DNA from: DASUGC01 sp035606665
Lineage (GTDB): Bacteria; Acidobacteriota; Vicinamibacteria; Vicinamibacterales; SCN-69-37
DNA: 64,000 nucleotides
NCBI GenBank assembly: GCA_035606665.1
Contig: DATNEY010000034.1
Location: 62,001 to 126,000, forward strand
Direction: 5' to 3'
Shown one piece after another: positions 51,204 through 60,042 of the stretch. The notes beneath the pieces are model-generated. The model searched no databases, was not told where the DNA came from, and was given only the letters and a program-made list of their open reading frames with translations. The number at the start of each line of letters is the position of its first letter. Position 1 is the stretch's first letter. The position numbers and the translations under genes are program-made.

Positions 51204-51916
51204 CGTTCGGCGACATACAAGTAGACGGCGCCCAGCATCAGCGGGACGTAGCGAACGGAGGAAAAACCGGCCTGGCGAAGAATCGTCACAAATCCTTCAC
51301 CGGACGGGAACGCCGAAACCGACGCCGGGAGGTAGTCATAGGCGTCCGCATGGCGCGAGATCATGCGGCCCACTTTTGGCAGCACGGCGCGGAAATACCA
51401 CGCATAAACACCCGCCACCACCGGCGTCGTCGGCATGCCGAACTCGAGGATGGCCGCCCGGCCGCCCGGAACGAGCACTCGGTGGAGCTCACGGCATCCG
51501 GCCAGGGGATCGGCGACGTTGCGGATCCCGAAGGCAATCGTCGCGGCATCGAACGACTGGTCCGCCACGGGCAGATGCATGGCGTCGGCACGCGCGAGCG
51601 AGATCCGGCCCGCCAGACCCGCACGCCGGACCTTGTCGAGGCCGATCCGCAGCATCTCCCCGGCGAAGTCGATGCCGAGCACGGCCGACGCCGCCCCGCC
51701 ACCGTGCGTTGCGCCCTCGATGGCGAGATCGCCGGTTCCCGTGCACACGTCGACCAGTCGCTCCCTGCCGGTCAGCCGGAGCTCGCGGATGGCGCGCCGC
51801 CGCCAGCGGCGATCCATGCCACCGCTGAGCAGGTGATTGAGGCGGTCGTACCGGAGCGCGATCGCGTCGAACATGCCGGCGATGCGCTCGGGCGCCTTGG
51901 ACGTGGAAACCGTCAC
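51167..51916 (-). CDS. ubiE: demethylmenaquinone methyltransferase UbiE/MenG
   Basis: 249 residues from GTG at 51916 (TVSTSKAPERIAGMFDAIALRYDRLNHLLSGGMDRRWR); GTG at 51958 would add 14 residues encoded by palindrome-rich DNA. The SAM site is VDVCTGTGDLAIEGA, with the UbiE marks AFGIRNVADPLAGCREL and RVLVPGGRAAILEFGMP. It performs the last step of menaquinone synthesis. The final PGLKPRPTHM comes from a REP-like repeat and is unlikely to be conserved. Confidence 0.93.
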   Translation of the reverse strand: MTVSTSKAPERIAGMFDAIALRYDRLNHLLSGGMDRRWRRRAIRELRLTGRERLVDVCTGTGDLAIEGATHGGGAASAVLGIDFAGEMLRIGLDKVRRAGLAGRISLARADAMHLPVADQSFDAATIAFGIRNVADPLAGCRELHRVLVPGGRAAILEFGMPTTPVVAGVYAWYFRAVLPKVGRMISRHADAYDYLPASVSAFPSGEGFVTILRQAGFSSVRYVPLMLGAVYLYVAERPPGLKPRPTHM

Positions 51917-52018
51917 TCTGTCGTTTTCCGGGAGCTTCGCCCCGCGGACCCCCGACACGCTCTCTCGCGGGGGCCGTTCAGCCCCGCTCCGTTCGCGTGG
52001 TTCGCTCGCATGGCTCGC

Positions 52019-52630
52019 TCACTCGGGTTTCCATGGGGGAAACAGTTGCTGGTCGAAGCCCAGCACGTTGAGAATCTTCCCCGCCATGAACGAGGCGAGG
52101 TCGTCGATGGATTTCGGCTGCTGATAGAACGCCGGCATCGCCGGAAGGATCACGGCGCCGGCCTCGGCGCACGTGACCATGTTGCGGAGCGACGGCAGGC
52201 TCATCGGCGTCTCGCGCGGGACCAGCACCAGGCGGCGATGCTCCTTGAGCATCACGTCGGCCGCGCGCTCGATCAGGCTCCGCGACAGGCCCAGGGCCAC
52301 GCCGGCCAGGGTCTTCATCGAGCACGGGACGATCACCATCGCTTCGCATCGATGGCTGCCGCTCGCGAGGGACGCCCCCAGATCCTTGTTGCTGTGGATC
52401 ACGAACTGGCCGCGCCCGACGCCGTCGCCGTATCGTGCGGTGAGGAGATCGCGCAGGCGCTCGACCCTGGCGTCCGGACCGAGCTCGTCGAGCAGCAGGC
52501 GCTTGCCGTAGTCGCTGAACACGAGCTCGAGATCGCAACCGGCCTCGAGCAGCGCCGCGATCGTGCGCGCGGCGTAGATCGCACCGCTCGCGCCGGTGAC
52601 TGCGACCGCCAGTCTTCTCGTCTGCTGCAT
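52019..52630 (-). CDS. ubiX: flavin prenyltransferase UbiX (MqnM-type)
   Basis: 203 residues from ATG at 52630 (QQTRRLAVAVTGASGAIYAARTIAALL). The flavodoxin-like fold has SGAIYA, PCSMKTLAGVALGLSRSLIERAADVMLKE and the family-typical LVLVPRETPMSLPSLRNMVTCAEAGAVILPAMPAFY. It makes prenylated FMN for UbiD-type decarboxylases; its partner is the UbiD gene at 57.7-59.1 kb. Between ubiA and ubiE. Confidence 0.95.
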   Translation of the reverse strand: MQQTRRLAVAVTGASGAIYAARTIAALLEAGCDLELVFSDYGKRLLLDELGPDARVERLRDLLTARYGDGVGRGQFVIHSNKDLGASLASGSHRCEAMVIVPCSMKTLAGVALGLSRSLIERAADVMLKEHRRLVLVPRETPMSLPSLRNMVTCAEAGAVILPAMPAFYQQPKSIDDLASFMAGKILNVLGFDQQLFPPWKPE

Positions 52631-52686
52631 CAGTACTGAATCCTGCTTCGTCCGCCCGAACCCGAAACCCTGCGCCCTGAACCGCG

Positions 52687-53544
52687 CTACCGCCAATACA
52701 CCGCCAAAGCCGTGGTTGCGAGATACAGGACGCCGACCCAGCCGTTCATGTCGAACGCGCGCTTGACCTGCGACAAATCGCTCGCGCTCACGAGCGACTG
52801 TTCCCAAACCAGCAGCAGCGCCACGAGCGCGACGCCGGCCGCGTACACCGGGCCGAGCGACGCGCGAACGCCGACGGCCACAAGGGCAACGATCGTCAGC
52901 ACATGCAGCGCGCGCGAAATCGTGATCGATCGCGCGACGCCGAATCGTGTCGGGATGGAGTGCAGTCCTTCACGCCGATCGAAGTCTACGTCCTGGCAGG
53001 CATAGAGGATGTCGAATCCGCCCACCCAGCAGCCGATGGCCAACCCGAGGATCCAGGGCTCGAGCGCGGAGGCGGCGCCGCCGGCAGCGAGCCAGCCGCC
53101 CACAGGGGCCACAGCCATGGCGAGCCCGAGAAACGCCTGCGTGAAGCTCGTCACGCGCTTCGCGAGCGAGTACCAGAAAACGATCGCCAGCGCGACGGGT
53201 GACAGCACGAAGCACATACCGCCGAGCGGATAGCTGCTCGCGATGAACACGACGGAGGACACGCCGACGAAGATTTTGGCCTCGCCCACCGACATCCGCC
53301 CGGCAGGCAGCTCGCGCATCGCCGTGCGCGGATTGCGCGCGTCGAATCCGGCGTCGACGAGGCGGTTGAAGCCCATCGCGGCGCTTCGCGCGCTCACCAT
53401 GCAGAGAACAATCCAGATCAGTCGATCCCACGTGAACGGCGTGGTCCGGGCCGCGAGGATCGCGCCGACCAGCGCGAACGGCAGCGCGAACACCGAGTGG
53501 CTGAAGCGGATGAACGACGCGTAGGTGCGGACGCGGGAAAGCAT
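52687..53544 (-). CDS. ubiA: UbiA-family prenyltransferase (MqnP-type)
   Basis: 285 residues, eight or nine predicted membrane helices. The first Asp-rich motif is in MGFNRLVDAGFDARNPRTAMRELPAG near 57, and the second in YACQDVDFDRREGLHSIPTRFG near 180. It adds a polyprenyl tail to an aromatic acid. Given the futalosine genes upstream, the acceptor is probably 1,4-dihydroxy-6-naphthoate; family resemblance alone would suggest 4-hydroxybenzoate. 21 bases after the mqnX-like gene. Confidence 0.92.
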   Translation of the reverse strand: MLSRVRTYASFIRFSHSVFALPFALVGAILAARTTPFTWDRLIWIVLCMVSARSAAMGFNRLVDAGFDARNPRTAMRELPAGRMSVGEAKIFVGVSSVVFIASSYPLGGMCFVLSPVALAIVFWYSLAKRVTSFTQAFLGLAMAVAPVGGWLAAGGAASALEPWILGLAIGCWVGGFDILYACQDVDFDRREGLHSIPTRFGVARSITISRALHVLTIVALVAVGVRASLGPVYAAGVALVALLLVWEQSLVSASDLSQVKRAFDMNGWVGVLYLATTALAVYWR

Positions 53545-53565
53545 CTGAACTGATATCAGGTCGGG

Positions 53566-54750
53566 TCAGGCCACGCGGCGAATCGCGCGGGCGGCGACGC
53601 CGCCGACCAGGTATTCTTCCACATCGCGTTCGGCCCGCGGAACGTCCACGGCCACGAGCGCCGCGCGTTTCCCGGGCGAGAGCGTGCCGAAGTCGCGTTC
53701 GAACCCGAGCGCCGCCGCACCACGCCGCGTGGCGCTTTCGAGCAGAGTCTCCGCCGTGAGCTCCGGCGCGAGCCGGCGCATCTCGGCGAGCTCGTCGAAG
53801 ATGTTGAGCGTGGCCGTGGACGCCAGGCTGTCAGTCCCGACCGCGACCGGCGCCCCGGAAGCGTAGAAGTGCGGCAGCCTCGGTGCTCCGCCGCCCACCC
53901 ACAGGTTGCTGCGCGGACACGTGACGATCACGCCCCCCGCCTGCCTGACGCGCTCCAGCGCACCGTCAGTCAAATGCACGGCATGGACGATGAGCACACG
54001 GTCTCGGAGATAGCCGAGGTCCGCGATGAATTGCACGGGGTCGCAGGCGGGAATCGGCCACTCGCCGGTCCACAGACCGAGCGTTTCGAGCACCTGGCGG
54101 ATCGGCCCCGTGCCGCTGCGCAAGAACTCCACTTCTTCCACGGACTCTCCCAGGTGAATCGCAAGCTGGCCGGCATCGCTCCGCCGGGCGATTTCCCGGA
54201 ACAGCGCCGGCGAGACGGAGTACGGAGCGTGCGCGACCACGGAATAGCGGAGCGGCGTGGGAAGCGCGGCGACTCGCTCCCAGGCTTCGCGGACCGATCG
54301 CGCGGGATCCTGATCGTTGAACCCGAGGATCTCGTGAAATACCACGCCCTCGAGGCCCGCGTCGATCAGAACCTGCGGCGACGCCAGCGTGTTGGAGATG
54401 TCGCCGACGAGCACCGTGCCTGTGTCGCGCATCGCGGCCGCCGCCCGCTTCATCGCGGCGACCGCCTCGGGCTGACCGCCTTCCGGTCCGCGTCTTCGCA
54501 CGGTCATGAGCGACTGAATCCACGCGTCCATGGAGGGCGCGGGCGGCACGAGGCCCTCCATCCAGGCGAGCTCGAGGTGCGTGTGGGCGTTGACGAGGCC
54601 CGGAAGGAGAACGACGTCGCCGAGGTCCGAGGCGCCCGCTGGCGGCGCACCGGCGCCTACCCGCGTGATGCGCCCTTCCTCGGTCTCGACCCAGCCGCCG
54701 TCGATCCGAGGGCGGTCGATCGGCAGCACCCAGCGGGCGCGCCAGATCAC
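53566..54750 (-). CDS. mqnX: aminodeoxyfutalosine deaminase-like amidohydrolase (MqnX)
   Basis: 394 residues from GTG at 54750, overlapping mqnC by four bases. Amidohydrolase superfamily: VNAHTHLELAWMEG near 58, HLGESVEEVEFL near 196, HAVHLTDGAL near 250 and GTDSLASTATLNIF near 300 carry the metal ligands. Its place inside the futalosine cluster supports deamination of aminodeoxyfutalosine, as in Streptomyces and Deinococcus. Other deaminase substrates cannot be excluded by motif alone. Confidence 0.82.
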   Translation of the reverse strand: MIWRARWVLPIDRPRIDGGWVETEEGRITRVGAGAPPAGASDLGDVVLLPGLVNAHTHLELAWMEGLVPPAPSMDAWIQSLMTVRRRGPEGGQPEAVAAMKRAAAAMRDTGTVLVGDISNTLASPQVLIDAGLEGVVFHEILGFNDQDPARSVREAWERVAALPTPLRYSVVAHAPYSVSPALFREIARRSDAGQLAIHLGESVEEVEFLRSGTGPIRQVLETLGLWTGEWPIPACDPVQFIADLGYLRDRVLIVHAVHLTDGALERVRQAGGVIVTCPRSNLWVGGGAPRLPHFYASGAPVAVGTDSLASTATLNIFDELAEMRRLAPELTAETLLESATRRGAAALGFERDFGTLSPGKRAALVAVDVPRAERDVEEYLVGGVAARAIRRVA

Positions 54751-55961
54751 TGCGCCTCGCGTGCCCGGCGGCCCGTGGCACTGCGGGCGGCGTAGCCGCG
54801 GAGATCCTCGGCCTCGCCGGCCTGGCCGTCGGCGCGGGCAACCGCCAGCTCGAGCATGCGCGGAATGTTGCGCTCGCGGAACACCGGATCGCCCAGCACT
54901 TCGTAGTGCATGTTGCGGCGCTTCGGGGCGAACCCGGCGCTCTCGATATTACGGACGACCTCGAACTCGTCCATGCAGTACTCGGCGCCGGCCGCGCGGA
55001 CGACGTTCTCCTCGATCATCACGCTGCCCATGTCATTCGCGCCGTAGGCCAGGCTCAGTTGTCCGACCTTGCCGCCCTGCGTCACCCACGACGACTGCAG
55101 ATTGTCGAAGTTGTCGAGCACGAGCCGCGAGATCGCAAGTGTCCGCAGATAGTCGACGCCGGTGGCTTCCGTACCGCCGAGCTCGGTGTGCTGCGGCTGA
55201 TAGCTCCAGGCGATGAACGCCGTGAAACCGCCGGTCTCATCCTGCAACGACCGCAGCCGGAACAGATGCTCGAGGCGTTCCTCGACCGTCTCGACGGTTC
55301 CGTACATCATCGTCGCCGTCGTCCGAAGGCCCGCACGGTGCGCGTGGCGCATGACGTCGAGCCACTCGTCGGCCGTGGCCTTGTTGTAACAGTTGAGCTC
55401 TCTGCGAACGCGGTCGACCAGAATCTCCGCGCCCCCGCCCGGGACGCTGTCCAGGCCGGCGGCGATCAGCCGATCGATCACGGCCGGCACGGGCAATTGC
55501 GAGAGTCTCGAGATGTGAATGATTTCCGGCGGCGACAGCGCGTGCAGCTTGAACGCCGGGAACTTCGCCTTCACCGATCGAAACAAATCCTCGTACCACT
55601 GCAGTGGCACGTCGGGGTTGTGGCCGCCTTGGAGCAAGAGCTGATTGCCGCCGAGACGAATGGTCTCCTCGATCTTCCGGTGGATTTCCTCGAATCCGAG
55701 TGTGTAGCCCTCGGCGGATCCCACGGGCCGGTAAAACGCGCAGAACTTGCAGCGCGCGACGCAGACGTTCGTGTAGTTGACGTTGCGGTCGATGATGTAC
55801 GTGACGAGCCCGTGGGGATGCTTCGATCGGCGCACGTCATCGGCGAGCCGGCCCAGCAGCGCCGTCGGCGCCTGGTTGTACAGCGTAAGAGCGGTCTCCG
55901 GCGTGAGCCGGACGCCCTGCTTGTACGCCGCGACAATCGCGGCAACCTCGTCCTGGGTCAT
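54747..55961 (-). CDS. mqnC: cyclic dehypoxanthinyl futalosine synthase MqnC (radical SAM)
   Basis: 404 residues. The radical-SAM cluster Cys67/71/74 lies in YTNVCVARCKFCAFYR. LLLQGGHNPDVPLQWYEDLF, GLDSVPGGGAEILVDRVRREL and YQPQHTELGG are typical of MqnC rather than MqnE. It cyclises dehypoxanthinyl futalosine. Overlaps mqnA and mqnX by four bases each. Confidence 0.94.
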   Translation of the reverse strand: MTQDEVAAIVAAYKQGVRLTPETALTLYNQAPTALLGRLADDVRRSKHPHGLVTYIIDRNVNYTNVCVARCKFCAFYRPVGSAEGYTLGFEEIHRKIEETIRLGGNQLLLQGGHNPDVPLQWYEDLFRSVKAKFPAFKLHALSPPEIIHISRLSQLPVPAVIDRLIAAGLDSVPGGGAEILVDRVRRELNCYNKATADEWLDVMRHAHRAGLRTTATMMYGTVETVEERLEHLFRLRSLQDETGGFTAFIAWSYQPQHTELGGTEATGVDYLRTLAISRLVLDNFDNLQSSWVTQGGKVGQLSLAYGANDMGSVMIEENVVRAAGAEYCMDEFEVVRNIESAGFAPKRRNMHYEVLGDPVFRERNIPRMLELAVARADGQAGEAEDLRGYAARSATGRRAREAQ

Positions 55962-56788
55962 CGGTCTATTGTCCGCTCGCCATAGAACGCGATCAAATCC
56001 GCTGTCGCGGAGACGGAGACTCCCAGGCTCACCGCCTCGCGAAAGTAGGTTTCGAGGCCTTCAATCGCCCGCGGCGACAACTCGAACATCAGATTCTCTC
56101 GCAGGTAACGCCGGCCTGTGGCCTGTCGCTCGGGCCAGTCAGCGAGATACGCGTCTGCGACTGCGTCTGACTGCCGCATGCCTTCCGCAGCGGCGGCTTG
56201 AAGCAGGGCCACCACGTCAGGACTCGCTACGCCGGCACGGCCGGACCAGAACGCCCACACGAACGGAAGGCCGGTCATGGCCGTCCACTCCGCGCCGAGG
56301 TCCGTCTTCGAAGCCCCGCGGGCCGAATGGTCGACGAACAGTGCCGGATCGCCGATGAGCAACGCTGCATCCGCTGCCGCAAGCATCGCGTCCAGATCCG
56401 GCACATGCGGCACGAAGACGGGATCGATCCCGAATCGGCGCGCGCAGAGGATCCGGGTCAGCGCGGCGGACGTTCGCGAGGAGGAGTCGAGCGCAATCGA
56501 GCGCACCTGGTTCAGCGGTCTCCGGTGGAACAGGGCAACCGACGCCACCGGCCCGTCCGAACCGATGCAGATCCCCGGCACAATCCGATCGCCAGGCCGA
56601 TCGAGGTACGTGATCGTCGGCACCATGCCGAGATCGATGTCACCGGAGTCGAGCAGTGCCGCGCAGACGGAAGGCACATCGAATCGCAGTGACACGCGAT
56701 CCGGATGCCGATCGAGGCCGTGCACCAGTGGCCGAACGTTCAGATAGTCGACGGCGCCAAGACGGACCGGACGAGCTACTTCGGCCAT
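55958..56788 (-). CDS. mqnA: chorismate dehydratase MqnA
   Basis: 276 residues, periplasmic-binding-protein-like fold. Typical marks are VRLGAVDYLNVRPLVHGL at the N-terminus, CAALLDSGDIDLGMVPTITYL, IALDSSSRTSAALTRIL, ALLIGDPAL and LGAEWTAMTGLPFVWAFWSG. It makes 3-enolpyruvoyl benzoate from chorismate, the first futalosine-route step. It overlaps the upstream mqnE-like gene by 13 bases and mqnC by four. Confidence 0.95.
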   Translation of the reverse strand: MAEVARPVRLGAVDYLNVRPLVHGLDRHPDRVSLRFDVPSVCAALLDSGDIDLGMVPTITYLDRPGDRIVPGICIGSDGPVASVALFHRRPLNQVRSIALDSSSRTSAALTRILCARRFGIDPVFVPHVPDLDAMLAAADAALLIGDPALFVDHSARGASKTDLGAEWTAMTGLPFVWAFWSGRAGVASPDVVALLQAAAAEGMRQSDAVADAYLADWPERQATGRRYLRENLMFELSPRAIEGLETYFREAVSLGVSVSATADLIAFYGERTIDR

Positions 56789-57672
56789 TCGTACCGACCG
56801 TCGCGTTCAACGGGCACGCACCCGGCGGCGCGAATCTGCCGTTCGATGTCTTCCTTCGGCGAGCGGCGCTGTCCCAGGCCCAACACATCGATGACCGCGA
56901 TGCCGTCGATGTCGTTCGCACCGTAGCAGATGGCGACCTGCGCGAGCTTGGGCCCGTACAGCGGCCAGTCGACCTGGATGAATGGAATCGCCCGCGCCAT
57001 CAGTCTGGCCGCCGCTATCGTGCGCACGTCGTCGTAACCGGTCGCCGGAGCTTCGGACGGGTCGAGCCTCGGCAGGGGCGCGAGCGCCCGCAGCGCGGAC
57101 GTCTCCTTCTGAATCTCAACGGCTCGCTCGACCAGGGCGAGCCGCGCACCGATGTCCGCGCGCTCGATCGTGGCTCTGCGCACGGCGAGGCCGCCGTGCA
57201 GCACCGCGCGCACGACCTCGATCGCGTTCTCGGTGTCGCCGAGCAGATCGAGTGGCGCATCCGCCACCGCATCGAGGCCCGCTGCCTTCAACGCGCCGGC
57301 AAGGTCAGACAGCGCCAGGTGATCTCCGTTGGAGATCTGAAGCAACGCGCCAAGTGAAAATCCGGTCAGTGGCTTCCCTGCCGCGGACGCGACCGTGCGG
57401 CCCACTATCGAGATCGCTTCGTCGGCGGACGCGGGTGCCTGCGTGATCCGGACCTCACCCGCGTGATCGGCGCCCGCGACGGCGCCGGCCCCGGTGGTGC
57501 CGGCTATCCTGCAGTAAGCAACTCTGTCACCCGTCGTCGCGATGCGCGCCTGCTCGCCAAGCACGCCGACACTGACCAGATCGGGATCCGTGAGCAGCGC
57601 CTCGGCTTGTGCCAGCGTGAGCGGCGTGCCGGCCGCGACAATTTCTTCAAACTGACTAACGCTTGGCGTCAC
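56776..57672 (-). CDS. MqnE-like protein lacking the radical-SAM cysteines
   Basis: 298 residues from GTG at 57672; longer in-frame starts lie within ubiD and are not conserved. The sequence follows MqnE order: LTLAQAEALLTDPDLVSVGVLGEQAR, then GALKAAGLDAVADAPLDLL, ERAVEIQKETSALRALAPLPR and TGYDDVRTIAAARLMARAIPFIQVDWPLYGPKLAQVAICYGANDIDG, with a tail ESGFEPVERD-like (IRAAGCVPVERD). Where MqnE has CxxxCxxC, this protein has a single Cys54 and a shortened barrel; the other two Cys lie in the C-terminal third. It cannot bind a radical-SAM cluster in the usual way. Tight overlaps with ubiD and mqnA keep it in the operon. Confidence 0.8.
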   Translation of the reverse strand: MTPSVSQFEEIVAAGTPLTLAQAEALLTDPDLVSVGVLGEQARIATTGDRVAYCRIAGTTGAGAVAGADHAGEVRITQAPASADEAISIVGRTVASAAGKPLTGFSLGALLQISNGDHLALSDLAGALKAAGLDAVADAPLDLLGDTENAIEVVRAVLHGGLAVRRATIERADIGARLALVERAVEIQKETSALRALAPLPRLDPSEAPATGYDDVRTIAAARLMARAIPFIQVDWPLYGPKLAQVAICYGANDIDGIAVIDVLGLGQRRSPKEDIERQIRAAGCVPVERDGRYEWPK

Positions 57673-59116
57673 GATTGCTGATCTTCTCCCAGAGCGCACC
57701 GGCTTTCTTCGCCGCGGCCTCGGTTGTGACGAGGCGCTTCGGCCATTCGCGACGCAGGCCTTCCTCAGGCCACTTACGAGTGGCATCGATGCCCATCTTT
57801 CCGCCGAACGAGGGCATGACCGCGGCATCGTCGAGGTCGTCCACGGGCCCGGTCACGACTTGGATGTCGCGCGACGGATCGACGTGCGTGCCGGCAATCC
57901 ACGCGACCTCGGCCTCGTTCTGCACATTGACGTCCTTGTCGACGACGACGATGCACTTGGAGAACATGAGCTGGCCGAGCCCCCAGAACGCGCTCATGAT
58001 CTTGCGCGCGTGGCCTGGATAGCGCTTGTCGATCGAAACGAACACGTAGTTGTGGAATATGCCGGCCGCCGGGAAATGCATGTCGACGATCTCGGGTACC
58101 GTCTTCTTGATCAGCGGCAGGAAGATCCGCTCGCTGGCCATGCCGAGGTAGTAGTCCTCCATCGGCGGAATGCCGACGACTGTCGTGACGTACACCGGAT
58201 TGCGCCGCTGCGTCATGCACGTCATGTGAAACACGGGAAAATCGTCGGCCAGGGAATACAGACCGGTGTGATCCCCGAACGGTCCTTCTTTCCGCCGCTC
58301 GCCGGGCTCGACGTAGCCCTCCAGCACGATCTGTGACTGCGCGGGTACTTCAAGGTCGATGGTGCGACACTTGACCATTTCGACGCGCCGTTTCGACAAC
58401 ACCCCCGCGAGCATCAGCTCGTCGAGGCCCTCGGGCATGGGCGCCGTCGCGCAGTACTGGAGGACCGGATCCGCGCCGAGGGCCACGGCCACTTCGAGGC
58501 GCTTCCCCATCCGCTCCGCCACGCGATGGTGCTGCGCTCCGCCTTTGTGCCGCTGCCAGTGCATGCCGGTCGTGCGACGGTCGTACACCTGCATGCGGTA
58601 CGTGCCGATGTTGCGCATGCCGGTTTCGGGATCGCGCGTAATCACGAGCGGCAGCGTGATGAAGGGGCCGCCGTCTTCGGGCCAGGTCGTGAGCACGGGC
58701 AGCTCATCCAGGCCGCCGTCTGTCTTCACGACTTCCTGACAGGGCGCGTCCTTCACCGTCCTCGGCATCAGATCCATGAGGCGCGTCGCGAGCGGCATCA
58801 TCTTGAGCGCGTCCATGAAGCCGCGCGGTTGGGGCGGCGTCGTCAGTTCCTCGATTTCGCGGGCGAGTTCGTCGAGATGGTTGACGCCCAGCGCCAGGCA
58901 GATGCGTGCCATCGAGCCGTAGATGTTCGCGGCGACCGCAATCGTGTGCTTGCCTGGTTTCTCGAAGAGAAGGCCGGGCCCGCCGCCGGGTGCCTTCGAC
59001 GCCTTGTCGATGAGCGCGGCAATCTCCAGGTGCGGATCGACCACGTCCGTGATGCGGGCCAGCTCACCACGCTTGTCGAGATCGGCAATGAATGCGCTGA
59101 CGTCTACGTACGACAT
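57656..59116 (-). CDS. ubiD: UbiD-family decarboxylase (menaquinone, MqnL-type)
   Basis: 486 residues. The prenyl-FMN site marks are RNIGTYRMQVYDRRTTGMHWQRHKGGAQHH near 166, and the catalytic Glu/Arg region EGPFGDHTGLYSLADDFPVFHMT near 277. It decarboxylates a naphthoate intermediate, with cofactor from UbiX encoded 5 kb downstream in the same run. It overlaps the Gfo/Idh gene by 13 bases and the mqnE-like gene by 17. Confidence 0.94.
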   Translation of the reverse strand: MSYVDVSAFIADLDKRGELARITDVVDPHLEIAALIDKASKAPGGGPGLLFEKPGKHTIAVAANIYGSMARICLALGVNHLDELAREIEELTTPPQPRGFMDALKMMPLATRLMDLMPRTVKDAPCQEVVKTDGGLDELPVLTTWPEDGGPFITLPLVITRDPETGMRNIGTYRMQVYDRRTTGMHWQRHKGGAQHHRVAERMGKRLEVAVALGADPVLQYCATAPMPEGLDELMLAGVLSKRRVEMVKCRTIDLEVPAQSQIVLEGYVEPGERRKEGPFGDHTGLYSLADDFPVFHMTCMTQRRNPVYVTTVVGIPPMEDYYLGMASERIFLPLIKKTVPEIVDMHFPAAGIFHNYVFVSIDKRYPGHARKIMSAFWGLGQLMFSKCIVVVDKDVNVQNEAEVAWIAGTHVDPSRDIQVVTGPVDDLDDAAVMPSFGGKMGIDATRKWPEEGLRREWPKRLVTTEAAAKKAGALWEKISNRDAKR

Positions 59117-60042
59117 GCGTCACTAATCCTCGAAGCGAGCGCCAGCGCCCGCAATCCATCCCGGCCGGTCACCAGCGGATCCCGGCGATCGCGCGCCGCC
59201 GCCACAAAGTCAGCGAGTTCCGCGTGAAGGGGCTCGACCTTCACGACATCGAGGGACCCGCCCTGAATGGACGCACGATCGGCCGCACCCGCCTCTACAC
59301 GCCACGCCGCGGCAGACTGCGCCGCAAAGTCCACGGATACATAGAGATCCGGCTGGAAGAAGCGCGCCTTCCTGACACGATCGTGGCTGATGCGGCTCGC
59401 GGTGAGGTTCGCCGTCGCCCCAGACGCGAATCTGAGTCGCGCGCTGCAAATGTCGACACTGCCCGACAGCACCGGCACCCCGACCGCATCGACCGATGTC
59501 ACGTCCGTCCCGTCCACGGCCAAGATGATATCGAGGTCGTGCACCATGAGATCGAAGATGACATCGATGTCGAGCGAGCGTTCCGGGAACGGACTCAGGC
59601 GGTGCACCTCGATGAACTTCGGGGCGCGAAGATGCGGCCGCGCCGCGATGAATCCCGGGTTGAAGCGCTCGGTGTGACCAACGGCCAGCGTCGCGCCGGA
59701 CGCGTGGGCCGCGGCAACCATTTCCTCCGCTTCCGCAACGGTCGACGCTATCGGCTTTTCCACAAGGACGTGCGTGCCCCGCTCCAGGAACGGCCGGGCA
59801 ACCTGGAGGTGAGCCTCGGTGGGAACTGCGATGGATACGGCGTCCACAACTCCCAGAAGCTCTCGAGCGTCACAGACGACACGCGCGCCGGTGGCGGCAG
59901 CCGCGGCCGCCGCGCGCGCCGCATCGATGTCTGCCACGGCGACGAGCTCGACGTCCGGCATCGCACCGAGAAGGCGGGCGTGATGCTTGCCGAGGTGGCC
60001 GACGCCAATGACCGCGACTCTGAGTCTGTCGGGCGGCGTCAT
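59104..60042 (-). CDS. Gfo/Idh/MocA-family oxidoreductase
   Basis: 312 residues. The NAD(P) Rossmann motif VAVIGVGHLGKHHARLL is N-terminal, followed by the family marks VEKPIASTVAEAEEMV, GHTERFNPGF and DVIFDLMVHDLDIIL (catalytic Asp/His region). It lies between lpxI (four-base overlap) and ubiD (13-base overlap). Proteins of this family next to lpxA or lpxI can be GnnA, which oxidises UDP-GlcNAc for amide-linked lipid A, but no GnnB aminotransferase is present. The substrate is uncertain. Confidence 0.82.
   Translation of the reverse strand: MTPPDRLRVAVIGVGHLGKHHARLLGAMPDVELVAVADIDAARAAAAAAATGARVVCDARELLGVVDAVSIAVPTEAHLQVARPFLERGTHVLVEKPIASTVAEAEEMVAAAHASGATLAVGHTERFNPGFIAARPHLRAPKFIEVHRLSPFPERSLDIDVIFDLMVHDLDIILAVDGTDVTSVDAVGVPVLSGSVDICSARLRFASGATANLTASRISHDRVRKARFFQPDLYVSVDFAAQSAAAWRVEAGAADRASIQGGSLDVVKVEPLHAELADFVAAARDRRDPLVTGRDGLRALALASRISDACRT

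Noticed and set aside
52631..52807. 59-codon upstream extension of ubiX
   Set aside because: It overlaps ubiA on the same strand and is not conserved; the UbiX fold starts at RRLAVAVTGASG.
57673..57828. N-terminal extension of the MqnE-like gene that might hold the missing cysteines
   Set aside because: The extra codons overlap ubiD, are Arg/Ser-rich and show no CxxxCxxC; frame-shadow composition.
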